Source: CAZOAR01 sp964577985 (lineage in GTDB: Bacteria; Gemmatimonadota; CAZMKB01; CAZNLH01). Taken from it: 41,254 nt of DNA. Shown here piece by piece: positions 16,721 through 24,384 of the stretch. The stretch covers positions 1 through 41,254 of the forward strand of contig CAZOAR010000023.1 of the NCBI GenBank assembly GCA_964577985.1, given 5' to 3'. Position 1 is the stretch's first letter, and every line of letters starts with the position of its first letter. A program made the translations under genes and the position numbers. A model generated the notes under the pieces. The model saw only the letters and a list, made by a program, of their open reading frames with translations. It did no database searches and was not told the origin of the DNA.

Positions 16721-18244
16721 ATGCCGATTAAACTGGATGGACATTCGCTGAGTATTGAAGCCCTTGAACAGATTGCCAGACGTGGCGAGAAAGTCGAGCT
16801 CGACCCCGATGCGCTGGAACGGATCAAGGTCTGCCGCGCGATGCTGGAAGAGAAGATAGAGGCGCGGGAGGTCATGTATGGAGTCAACACCGGCATAGGT
16901 GAGTTGTCCGAAGTGGTGCTGACGGATGAGCAGGTCAGGGAGTTCCAGAAGTACCTGGTCTACAACCACGCCGCGGGCATAGGTGATCCCGCTCCCATAG
17001 ATTACATTCGGGGAGCCATGGCCGGACGCATAAATGTCCACGCGCACGGCAATTCCGGCTGCCGATCTGAAATCACCCTGACCCTTGTCGAGATGCTCAA
17101 CCGCGGTGTGACGCCCGTGGTTTGCCAGAGAGGATCGGTCGGTGCCTGCGGCGATCTCGCGCCGATGTCGCAGATAGCACTCCTCATGATGGGAGAGGGC
17201 GAGGCATTCTACGAGGGAGAGCGTCTCCCCGGGAAGAAGGCGATGGAGAAGGCGCGTATCGAGCTACCCGGACTCCATGCCCGCGATGGCCTGGCAATCA
17301 TCAACGGCTCCAACCTGTTGACGGCCATGAGCGCGCTTCATCTCTTCGATATTGAACAACTCCTGAAACAGGCTGAGATCGCCTGCGCGATGACGCTGGA
17401 GGCGCTCTTCGCCAACATGGAGCCTTACGACGTGCGGCTCCACCAGCACCGCGGCTTCCCCGGGGCCATCAGGAGCTCGCAGGCTATCCTCAGGTGCATC
17501 GAGGGGAGCGACCTCCTCTCCGGCAGGATGAAGACGAAGGTACAGGATGCCTATTCGATGCGGTCTTCTCCCCAGGTGATAGGTGCGGCCCACGACGCCG
17601 TGGCATTCGCCAGGAAGCAGGTCGAGATAGAGCTCAACGGTGTAGGAGACAACCCAATCTTCCTGCCGGAGGCAAACCTCACGATCACCGGCGCGAATTT
17701 TCAGGGAACCCCGGTGGCGCTGCCTATGGACATGATCGGAGCCGCCGTTACGACGGTGTGCGTGATCTCGGAGAGGCGGATGAACAGGATGACCAACCCC
17801 GCGCTTAGCCAGGGACTGCCGGCCTTTCTGACAGAGGGAGCCGGCATGTTCTCAGGGCTTATGCTCAGCCAGTACACGGCAGACACCCTCATCACCGAGC
17901 AGCGTATACTCTCCGCGCCCGCCTCGATCCTGTCGATTCCCGCCGCGGCGGATCAGGAGGATTTCGTCTCGATGGGGATGAATACGGCAATCAAGAATGG
18001 TCAGATAGTGGACAACGCGCGTGGGGTGATCGGAATCGAGCTCATGGCTGCCGCGCAGGCGCTGGATTTCAGGGACTTCAATAAAGGAAAAGGGGTACAA
18101 ACCGCGCATTCGGTGATCCGCGGGCATGTGGATCATCTCGACAAGGATCGTCCGCTCCACAAGGATCACGACCGGATGAAGGCACTCGTCGAGTCGAACG
18201 ATATCCTCGAGGAAGTTGAAAAGGCCGTGGGATCGCTCGGGTAG
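16721..18244 (+). CDS. Histidine/aromatic ammonia-lyase family enzyme with an Ala-Cys-Gly MIO site
   Basis: A 507-aa protein, the normal size for HutH. The ATG at 16721 is chosen over an in-frame TTG at 16706 because AAGGTG precedes it. Family motifs are strong: MYGVNTGIGE with Tyr53, GSVGACGDLAPMSQIALL, and YSMRSSPQVIGA. The residues that cyclise to the MIO cofactor are Ala142-Cys143-Gly144, where Ala-Ser-Gly is usual; the numbering coincides with Pseudomonas putida HutH. The S143C change in that enzyme has been reported to stay active, so the protein is probably functional. MIO enzymes remove ammonia from histidine, tyrosine or phenylalanine, or act as aminomutases. No hutU, hutI or hutG is nearby, so histidine is only the default substrate. 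Confidence 0.85.
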   Translation: MPIKLDGHSLSIEALEQIARRGEKVELDPDALERIKVCRAMLEEKIEAREVMYGVNTGIGELSEVVLTDEQVREFQKYLVYNHAAGIGDPAPIDYIRGAMAGRINVHAHGNSGCRSEITLTLVEMLNRGVTPVVCQRGSVGACGDLAPMSQIALLMMGEGEAFYEGERLPGKKAMEKARIELPGLHARDGLAIINGSNLLTAMSALHLFDIEQLLKQAEIACAMTLEALFANMEPYDVRLHQHRGFPGAIRSSQAILRCIEGSDLLSGRMKTKVQDAYSMRSSPQVIGAAHDAVAFARKQVEIELNGVGDNPIFLPEANLTITGANFQGTPVALPMDMIGAAVTTVCVISERRMNRMTNPALSQGLPAFLTEGAGMFSGLMLSQYTADTLITEQRILSAPASILSIPAAADQEDFVSMGMNTAIKNGQIVDNARGVIGIELMAAAQALDFRDFNKGKGVQTAHSVIRGHVDHLDKDRPLHKDHDRMKALVESNDILEEVEKAVGSLG

Positions 18245-18268
18245 TAGCGCGCCTTCCCACTCGCGCGG

Positions 18269-18326
18269 GCTGACACAGTGCGCTCTCGTTTCATCCCCAT
18301 AGATATGTGCCCATTGCCTGTGTCAG
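18269..18326 (+). repeat. 10-bp perfect inverted repeat downstream of the ammonia-lyase gene
   Basis: GCTGACACAG at 18269-18278 and its exact reverse complement at 18318-18326/27 are separated by about 39 nt. No T-run follows, so it is not a standard intrinsic terminator. It could be an RNA hairpin or a binding site. It lies between a stop codon and the next promoter. Confidence 0.5.
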
Positions 18327-18362
18327 CTTGTCCAGGGCGAACTCCAGGAATCCGCACCCGCC

Positions 18363-18392
18363 TTGACATCCTCTGATATTATATGGTATTAT
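18363..18392 (+). promoter_or_regulatory. Sigma-70-type promoter for the large secreted protein
   Basis: TTGACA at 18363-18368, 18 nt, TATTAT at 18387-18392. The predicted start is near 18399, giving a leader of about 100 nt before the ATG at 18499. Confidence 0.55.
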
Positions 18393-18498
18393 TGAGATTG
18401 CGGTTGTCGGGAGGCGAAGGATGTCGCGCGTTGCAGCGCTCTTCCGACCACCGTTCCTGGAACTTGATGATTCTTCCGGACGCCAGAGAGGGGGTACC

Positions 18499-21400
18499 AT
18501 GTTTTCGAAGATCTTCCGTGTTGTCGCGGTTGTCGGGTTGACACTATTCACCCTGAACATTGACACCTGCGTCGCTTCGCACCCGGATATGTCCGCCATC
18601 GGCAATACCGCGATGTCGCAGAACGTTGCGGGCCGCGGATCGTCCTGTCCACTCCCCCTTCTGGAACACCCCAGGACCGAGAACCGGGTCAACACATACA
18701 CCGATAATCGCCAGCAGGATCAGAGCCTCGCTGTCGACGACGAGGGACGGATACTGGTCGCCTGGGGCAGCAGGAGGCAGGAGTTCGGTACTTATGGCGT
18801 CTTCGCCCAGTATCTCGACCAGCTTGGCCGTCCGCTTGGAATGGAGATGCACGTCAACACGCACCTCTCCGGACATCAGATGAGGCCTGCCGTGGCGTTC
18901 GCACCCGATGGTGCCGCGTGGATAGCGTGGTTTTCCTCCGAACAGGACGGTTATCTCGGCAGCATCCGGATGCGACGCCTCAACCCCGGCCTCGCAACGA
19001 ATGACAGAGGCAGCCCCTATAACACCATAATCCCCACGGGGGAGGAGATTCAGGTCAACGAGACCTCGGTCGGCAATCAATTCGATCCCGCGGTCATGGC
19101 CTGCGACAACGGCCATGTCTTCGTCTCCTGGGTATCCGATCATGCCAGCTCGCGTCTGGTATACGGACGTCTCTTTGACGCGGGCGGCATACCTGTCAGC
19201 GGCGAATTCAGGCTTGACAAACAGGATGGTTTGAACGAGTCGCTCCCTTCACTCGCTCGTCTCTCCAGGAACCGCGTGGTTGCGGTATGGGCGCGCGACA
19301 ACGGAAAGGGTGCGCCGGGTGGTATCTACGGCCGAATATTCCTGGACAACGGCGAGCCGGACGGAGAAGTCTTCGCCGTAGCGGATGGTGATGATAGAGA
19401 TAATGTAGAGCCGAGTGTCGATTCCAATGGAGAAGACCGCTTCGTCGTCGCGTGGATGAGCGTGGCGCGCGAGTCGGCAGATTCCTACCAGTTGTCGGTG
19501 AGGCGTTTCGATTCGATTGGCAGGCCGCTCGAGAATCCCGTTCTAATCGAAAAAGCCGGGGAAGGATACTTGAACGGCGGCTCGGTTGCCATGGCTCCTG
19601 ACGGCCGCTACATCCTCGCCTGCAATCTACACCAGGAGAAGAAGGAGAACCCCGATGGACATCGCCTGGAGCGTTCCGTCTCGATAGTGGGCCGAATATT
19701 CGATGCGGACGGCGAAGCCCTTGTTGATCCTTTCCGCCTGAACGAATTCGACGCGGGCGAACAGAGCATGCAGGTGGGGCTCAACGCGCGACACATAGCG
19801 TGGTCATCGCTGAATCAGATCGCGGTAGTATGGCACGGCAACATCGAGGACGACAAACGCGGGGTCGGCCTGACGGTCTATGCCCCGGCAAATCTTCTGC
19901 CTGAAGCACCGCCTGTCCTGGAGCGGATGGCGGCCGACGGCCTCTCGTACGAGGATTTCACCCTCCAGAGACAGGCACCGCCCGAGTGGAATCCGAACTG
20001 GACGAGCGACGCGTATCTTCCGATACTCCCGCCTGCCGGTCCCGATTTCGGTTTCGAGGCCTTTACAAGCACACAGTGGACTCCTCCCGATCCGGAGCTG
20101 GCGGTGGGTCCGAATCATATCGTCGGAGTGGTCAATATCTGGATACGCATATTCGACAAGAGCGGAAATATCCTTCTCGACCAGGATCTGGCGGACTTCT
20201 TCGGATCAACATCATTCTCGTTCGATCCCGTGGCGATGTATGATCCGCTTGTCGACCGCTACGTCGTAGCTTCGGCTGAGCACGACCCGGCCGAACGGGA
20301 CTTCCTGAATATCGCCGTATCCGATGACAACGACCCCACGGGGACATGGTACACCTACCGTATCGAGACATCGTCATATTGCGATTACAACGATTTTCCC
20401 AACCTGGGTTCCGGGCCGAATGCGTACTACATCGCCACAGACTGCTTCGGATGGCCGGGCGGGAACCAGATCACCATCTTCGAGAAGACACCCATGCTCA
20501 ACGGCGATCCGATCACGATACAGAATATCAAGACATCAAACTGGTTCAATTCCGTCGGTTCGACAAAGATGTATGACTCCGGCGCTCAGGCTGCGTATTT
20601 CGCGAGCGCCCACACGGTCGGTTCTCCAAACGTCATGCTATACGCTATAACAGACCCGCTTGGATCACCCCAGCTTCACAGTATCGCCGTCAACGTCGGC
20701 TCGTTCAGCCAGCCACCCGACGCGCAACAGCAGGGAACATCGAACCGCGCTGACACCATCGACTACAGGATCAAGAACGGTGTTGTCCGTGGCGGGTTCA
20801 TGTATATCTGCCACACCGTGGCGGGAGGAGATGGCGCGGCCAAAGCGCGCTGGTACAAGATCGACCTCAAGGGATGGCCATACGGCCAGAATCCGGTCAA
20901 GGTCGACGGTGGTGATGTGGATCCCGGCTACAACATCGACACCTGGTTCGGAGACATCAACGTCGATTCAAGCGGCAATGTCGCGATGGCGGTCAACCGT
21001 TCCTCTCCGAACGAGCTGATTGGAGTCTACAGGACCTTCCGGCTGGAGACGGACCCCGCGGGCACCATGCGTCAGGTCGTGGAGATGCAGACGAGCACAA
21101 CGCCGGAGCTGGGTGACAGGTGGGGAGACTACGGCGGGCTGGAGGAAGATCCGGCCGAGCCGGGGACGTTCTGGAATCATCATGAATACCGCACGTCGAG
21201 CTGGCGCACATGGATGGGCCACTTCGCCGTCTCCGACGGTATCAAGCTCACGAACCTGACGCAACTTGTGCCTGGAAGTCTCGCCACTATAGAGGTGACA
21301 AACGCCGGGCCGGGGGAGAGAATCTGGTTTCTCTACAGCCTGGCGGGCGAAGGCAATGGTCCTTCCGTACCTCAGCTCGGAGGTCTCCAGCTCGGTATCC

Positions 21401-21579
21401 TTGAGCCGGTGGAGATACTCGGATCCGCGGTGGCTGACGATTCGGGCACGGCCACTTTTGAGACCATGGTGCCGGGGGGAGCCCCGCCGGTTCAGGTATG
21501 GTTCCAGGCCGTTACGCCCCGAGGGACAGGAGGTGACAGGTCGGTCGCCTCAAACGTGACGACAGACACGATACAGTAA
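18499..21579 (+). CDS. Large secreted protein with propeller-like repeats and a C-terminal beta domain, function unknown
   Basis: A 1026-aa exported protein. The start at 18499 follows an AGAGGGGG purine tract and gives a signal peptide (residues 1 to about 27, ending VAS); an earlier ATG at 18421 has no such context. Residues about 50-480 hold repeated blade-like units with motifs such as DDEGRILVAW, PDGAAWIAWF and GEDRFVVAWM, suggesting a beta-propeller. The next part (about 525-880) contains PELAVGPNHIVGVVN and DPLVDRYVVAS, again propeller-like with many aromatics and Asp. The last 90 residues look like a small beta-sandwich (LVPGSLATIEVTNAGPGE onward). I do not recognise a catalytic motif. 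It may be a surface or extracellular binding protein. It is monocistronic by position. Confidence 0.7.
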   Translation: MFSKIFRVVAVVGLTLFTLNIDTCVASHPDMSAIGNTAMSQNVAGRGSSCPLPLLEHPRTENRVNTYTDNRQQDQSLAVDDEGRILVAWGSRRQEFGTYGVFAQYLDQLGRPLGMEMHVNTHLSGHQMRPAVAFAPDGAAWIAWFSSEQDGYLGSIRMRRLNPGLATNDRGSPYNTIIPTGEEIQVNETSVGNQFDPAVMACDNGHVFVSWVSDHASSRLVYGRLFDAGGIPVSGEFRLDKQDGLNESLPSLARLSRNRVVAVWARDNGKGAPGGIYGRIFLDNGEPDGEVFAVADGDDRDNVEPSVDSNGEDRFVVAWMSVARESADSYQLSVRRFDSIGRPLENPVLIEKAGEGYLNGGSVAMAPDGRYILACNLHQEKKENPDGHRLERSVSIVGRIFDADGEALVDPFRLNEFDAGEQSMQVGLNARHIAWSSLNQIAVVWHGNIEDDKRGVGLTVYAPANLLPEAPPVLERMAADGLSYEDFTLQRQAPPEWNPNWTSDAYLPILPPAGPDFGFEAFTSTQWTPPDPELAVGPNHIVGVVNIWIRIFDKSGNILLDQDLADFFGSTSFSFDPVAMYDPLVDRYVVASAEHDPAERDFLNIAVSDDNDPTGTWYTYRIETSSYCDYNDFPNLGSGPNAYYIATDCFGWPGGNQITIFEKTPMLNGDPITIQNIKTSNWFNSVGSTKMYDSGAQAAYFASAHTVGSPNVMLYAITDPLGSPQLHSIAVNVGSFSQPPDAQQQGTSNRADTIDYRIKNGVVRGGFMYICHTVAGGDGAAKARWYKIDLKGWPYGQNPVKVDGGDVDPGYNIDTWFGDINVDSSGNVAMAVNRSSPNELIGVYRTFRLETDPAGTMRQVVEMQTSTTPELGDRWGDYGGLEEDPAEPGTFWNHHEYRTSSWRTWMGHFAVSDGIKLTNLTQLVPGSLATIEVTNAGPGERIWFLYSLAGEGNGPSVPQLGGLQLGILEPVEILGSAVADDSGTATFETMVPGGAPPVQVWFQAVTPRGTGGDRSVASNVTTDTIQ

Positions 21580-21702
21580 GCCTGCTGAGATTGCGACCGC
21601 CCTGATGGAGGCATGCGACCAGGCCCTCTGCGCTGTTACGTTGAGTGGTGCGGCCAATTGCAGCATTGCGTCAGATAAGTCCCGGAGAGAAACGGCGGTC
21701 AG

Positions 21703-21743
21703 CGGGATGAAGAGAGATGCCGGCTGGACCGTCCTTCATCCCG
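21703..21743 (-). repeat. 10-bp inverted repeat at the 3' end of the pseudouridine synthase gene
   Basis: CGGGATGAAG at 21703-21712 pairs with CTTCATCCCG at 21734-21743, with a 21-nt loop. It overlaps the last codons of the minus-strand gene and lies between convergent genes. It has no T-run, so a terminator role is only possible. Confidence 0.4.
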
Positions 21744-22464
21744 TCAGTTCTTTCCGGCTTATCTCTCTCAGCGCGCCGGGGCTCAAATCCCCTAAAGACA
21801 AAGATCCGATACGAGTTCGCTTCAGCCCCTTCACGGTATATCCGGTTTTCTTCAATAATCGCTTAACGATATGATTTCTCCCCTCGTGGATGCGGAGTGT
21901 CACTCGAGAGTCGTCACATCTAACGAGATCAACATCCACACGGCGGCCATCTACAAGCACGCCTCTGCGCAGTCGTTCCTCTGCCTCGAACGGCCTGTCA
22001 AGAAGCACTTCATACTCCTTGATGGTCTCGTAGCGCGGGTGGCTGATCATGTTCGCCATATCGCCGTCGTTCGTGAGAATCAACAATCCCTCAGCGTCGG
22101 CATCGAGCCTGCCGACCGGAAAAACACGTTCCTCCAACCGCATATCGCCGAGAAGATGGGCGACAGTCCTGCCGCCATGTTCCTCCCCCATCGTCGTCAC
22201 AACACCCTTCGGCTTGTAGAAGGCGTAATAGACCTTGCGCTCCTCACGCACCTCTGTCCCGTCCACGAGTATCACATCCAGCACGGGGTTCACGCACTGG
22301 CCGATCGTGGCCCTCCTGCCGTTGACCGTAACGCGGCCATCCTTTATCAGCTCCTCCGCGTGACGACGGCTCGCTATACCCGCAGCGGCGAGCACCTTCT
22401 GAAGCCGCCGCGGCCCGTCGACCTTCTTTTCCGTCCTGTCATCCATGAGCAGACCTTCATTCAT
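21736..22464 (-). CDS. RsuA/RluB-family pseudouridine synthase
   Basis: A 242-aa protein. An N-terminal S4 RNA-binding domain (about 18-75, RLQKVLAAAGIASRRHAEELI) is followed by the RsuA/RluB catalytic domain with VGRLDADAEGLLILTNDGD, whose Asp is the catalytic nucleophile. YYAFYKPKGVVTT and GRNHIVKRLL are also conserved. The family isomerises specific uridines in 16S rRNA (RsuA) or 23S rRNA (RluB, RluE, RluF); the length and S4 domain fit RsuA or RluB best. The signature reads LDADAEGLL where many homologues have Thr before Glu. An alternative start is ATG at 22446, with an AAGG site 8 nt upstream. It is convergent with the large secreted protein and divergent from trkA. Confidence 0.88.
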   Translation of the reverse strand: MNEGLLMDDRTEKKVDGPRRLQKVLAAAGIASRRHAEELIKDGRVTVNGRRATIGQCVNPVLDVILVDGTEVREERKVYYAFYKPKGVVTTMGEEHGGRTVAHLLGDMRLEERVFPVGRLDADAEGLLILTNDGDMANMISHPRYETIKEYEVLLDRPFEAEERLRRGVLVDGRRVDVDLVRCDDSRVTLRIHEGRNHIVKRLLKKTGYTVKGLKRTRIGSLSLGDLSPGALREISRKELTG

Positions 22465-22529
22465 CGTCCCGGGGCTGAATCTACATCAACTCCCGCCTGC
22501 TGACAAGGCCACACTCCTCTCTTTATGAG

Positions 22530-22558
22530 TTGACTATGTGGCGTCTCGCTGATATTAT
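22530..22558 (+). promoter_or_regulatory. Sigma-70-type promoter for trkA
   Basis: TTGACT at 22530-22535, 17 nt, TATTAT at 22553-22558. The predicted start is near 22565, about 70 nt before the ATG at 22635. It excludes the earlier in-frame ATG at 22530. Confidence 0.6.
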
Positions 22559-22634
22559 TGTCTCCGTAACTCGACGCGACACCCCTGACACGAGAGAACT
22601 GTTCGGGACTGATTTCCGTGGAGCAGATCCGTTT

Positions 22635-23975
22635 ATGAACATCCTGGTACTCGGCGCTGGCGAGATGGGCTTTCAACTATCGAAGCGACTCTCGCATGAG
22701 AAGCACAACATCACAATAGTTGAGCGTGACCTTCAGAGTGCGGCACACGCGAGAGAACAGCTCGACGCCGCTGTGGTACAGGGAAACGCCGCCAGCTATC
22801 GTGTGTTGAAGCAGGCGGGATTCGAAAACGCGGACATTGTGACCGCCATGACCGACTCCGACGAGATAAACCTGATGGCCTGCCGGATCGCCAGGAAGGC
22901 AGGCGTCCCGATGACGATAGCCCGCGCGCGAAACCCGGAGCTGGATGAACCCGACTTTCCCCTTTCAAAGGAAGAACTGGGCGTGGACCTTATTATTCAC
23001 CCGGAGAAGGAGACGGCAAAGGCGGTTGTGCGTCTGATACGGCGCTCCGGCGCGACGGACGCGGTAGATTTCGCCGACGGGAAGATCCAGCTGCTTGGCA
23101 TCAGGGTCGAGGAAAGCTCTACTGTACTCAGGGTACCATTCAAGGAACTCGGACCCAGGATGGGCAATCCGCCGGTCCGGATAGTGGCTATCAACCGAAG
23201 AGAAAAGACGCTGATCCCGAACGGAGAAGATTTCCTTGTCCCCGGGGACCAGATTTTCGTCATCAGCGATCCGGCCTACATGTCTGAATACCTTAAGTAT
23301 ACAGGTAAGGGAGACATACGGATCGAGAACGTAATGATCCTGGGAGGCGGACTGATAGGACAATTCATCGCCAGGATGCTTGGCAAGGAACTCAACGTAA
23401 AGATCATCGAAAGCAACGCGGCAAGATCTCAGGAAATCGCGGACATCCTCCCCAACTCGCTGATCATCTACGGTGATGGCACGGATCTGGACCTGCTGGC
23501 GGCAGAGGGGATAACAGATATGGACGCTTTCGTGGCCACCACGGGTGATGATGAGAACAATATCATTGCCACACTGGTAGCACAGCACCTCAAGGTTCCA
23601 AGGACAATAGCGCTCGTAAACAGAACGGAATACCTGCCGATTACGCCCACTATCGGGATGGACGCGGTGGTAAGCAAACAGTTGCTGACTGTCAACGCCG
23701 TGTTGAAGTTTATCCGTTACAGCAACGTCGAGTCGATCGCCACGCTGCCCGGGGTGGACGCCGAGGTTATCGAGTTCGTCGCGCAACCGGGATCGAGAAT
23801 TGTCAGGAAGTCCCTGAAAGAGATAAAATTCCCGAGACACTCGATAGTCGGGGCGATTCTTCACGACGACAACCTTATAATACCCACAGGCGACATCCAG
23901 ATCGAGGCCGGCGACAGGGTCGTGGTCTTCTCTCTACCGAGTGCGCTGGAAGGAGTCACAAAGCTCTTCAAGTAA
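22635..23975 (+). CDS. trkA: Trk potassium uptake system peripheral subunit TrkA
   Basis: A 446-aa cytoplasmic protein made of two tandem RCK units, the classic TrkA layout. Each half has an N-terminal Rossmann NAD-binding motif (VLGAGEMGFQL at the start; ILGGGLIGQFI near residue 235) and a C-terminal RCK_C subdomain. TrkA binds NAD(H) and gates the K+ channel TrkH or TrkG. The start at 22635 has GTGGAG at 22618-22623 and lies downstream of a good promoter. No trkH is adjacent, so the membrane subunit must be elsewhere. The minus-strand pseudouridine synthase is divergent. Confidence 0.92.
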   Translation: MNILVLGAGEMGFQLSKRLSHEKHNITIVERDLQSAAHAREQLDAAVVQGNAASYRVLKQAGFENADIVTAMTDSDEINLMACRIARKAGVPMTIARARNPELDEPDFPLSKEELGVDLIIHPEKETAKAVVRLIRRSGATDAVDFADGKIQLLGIRVEESSTVLRVPFKELGPRMGNPPVRIVAINRREKTLIPNGEDFLVPGDQIFVISDPAYMSEYLKYTGKGDIRIENVMILGGGLIGQFIARMLGKELNVKIIESNAARSQEIADILPNSLIIYGDGTDLDLLAAEGITDMDAFVATTGDDENNIIATLVAQHLKVPRTIALVNRTEYLPITPTIGMDAVVSKQLLTVNAVLKFIRYSNVESIATLPGVDAEVIEFVAQPGSRIVRKSLKEIKFPRHSIVGAILHDDNLIIPTGDIQIEAGDRVVVFSLPSALEGVTKLFK

Positions 23976-24034
23976 GTGAACGGCGCGGCGTGACCGTCAC
24001 CGCGACCGTCTCCTGGAGCCCCCCACTTTTTGCG

Positions 24035-24100
24035 TGTCATTCCCCCTGGTCCCGAATCAACATCATTGTGCGATTGGATTCCCGACAAGCGGGAATGACA
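24035..24100 (-). repeat. 66-bp palindromic dispersed repeat (copy 1)
   Basis: Bounded by TGTCATTCC and GGAATGACA as inverted ends. It contains two 19-nt hairpins, 24078-24096 (7-bp perfect stem, 5-nt loop) and a degenerate one at 24039-24057, separated by 20 nt. Read on the minus strand it matches copy 2 at 41192-41254 in 34 of the first 36 bases. It resembles REP/MITE-like intergenic palindromes. Confidence 0.75.
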
Positions 24101-24181
24101 TGTGATGGCCATCTGCAGCACCAGAAAAGAGTTATAGCGATTTAACCAGATTTTCTGGGGAAACTCCCGCACCATCTCCGC

Positions 24182-24210
24182 TTGACATGGAGTGGTCACC
24201 GTGGTATCAT
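24182..24210 (+). promoter_or_regulatory. Sigma-70-type promoter for the receptor/NHL/PD40 operon
   Basis: A perfect TTGACA at 24182-24187, 17 nt, then TATCAT at 24205-24210. The predicted start is near 24217, leaving about 168 nt of leader. Confidence 0.62.
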
Positions 24211-24384
24211 CTCTCTGGCTGGAGGACGATCGCAGGGGCGGGGATTTCACATATCACGCTGTCGCGAGAGTCAGCGGGCGATCCGCAGTGCCAGATCCCC
24301 CTCCTGGACGCCCGACGTCAACCGCGCAGGCGATTACGTCTCTACACCATTAATCATCTCTGGCGACGGCCGGGACCTGACTGA

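Larger units (their letters stand above)
23976..24384. other. Intergenic region with a palindromic repeat, a promoter and a long leader
   Basis: No gene is seen in this 409-nt stretch. It holds one copy of the 66-bp palindromic element (24035-24100), the promoter at 24182-24210 and a leader of about 168 nt before the TonB-dependent receptor. I looked for a cobalamin riboswitch, common before such receptors, and found no B12 box. The short reading frames across the leader overlap the promoter and look like chance. Confidence 0.6.

Noticed and set aside
22965..23864. 299-aa open frame antisense to trkA
   Set aside because: TrkA is unmistakable in the other strand; the antisense frame has no recognisable features.
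24217..24384. Cobalamin riboswitch in the receptor leader
   Set aside because: No B12 box or related conserved segment is present in the 168-nt leader.
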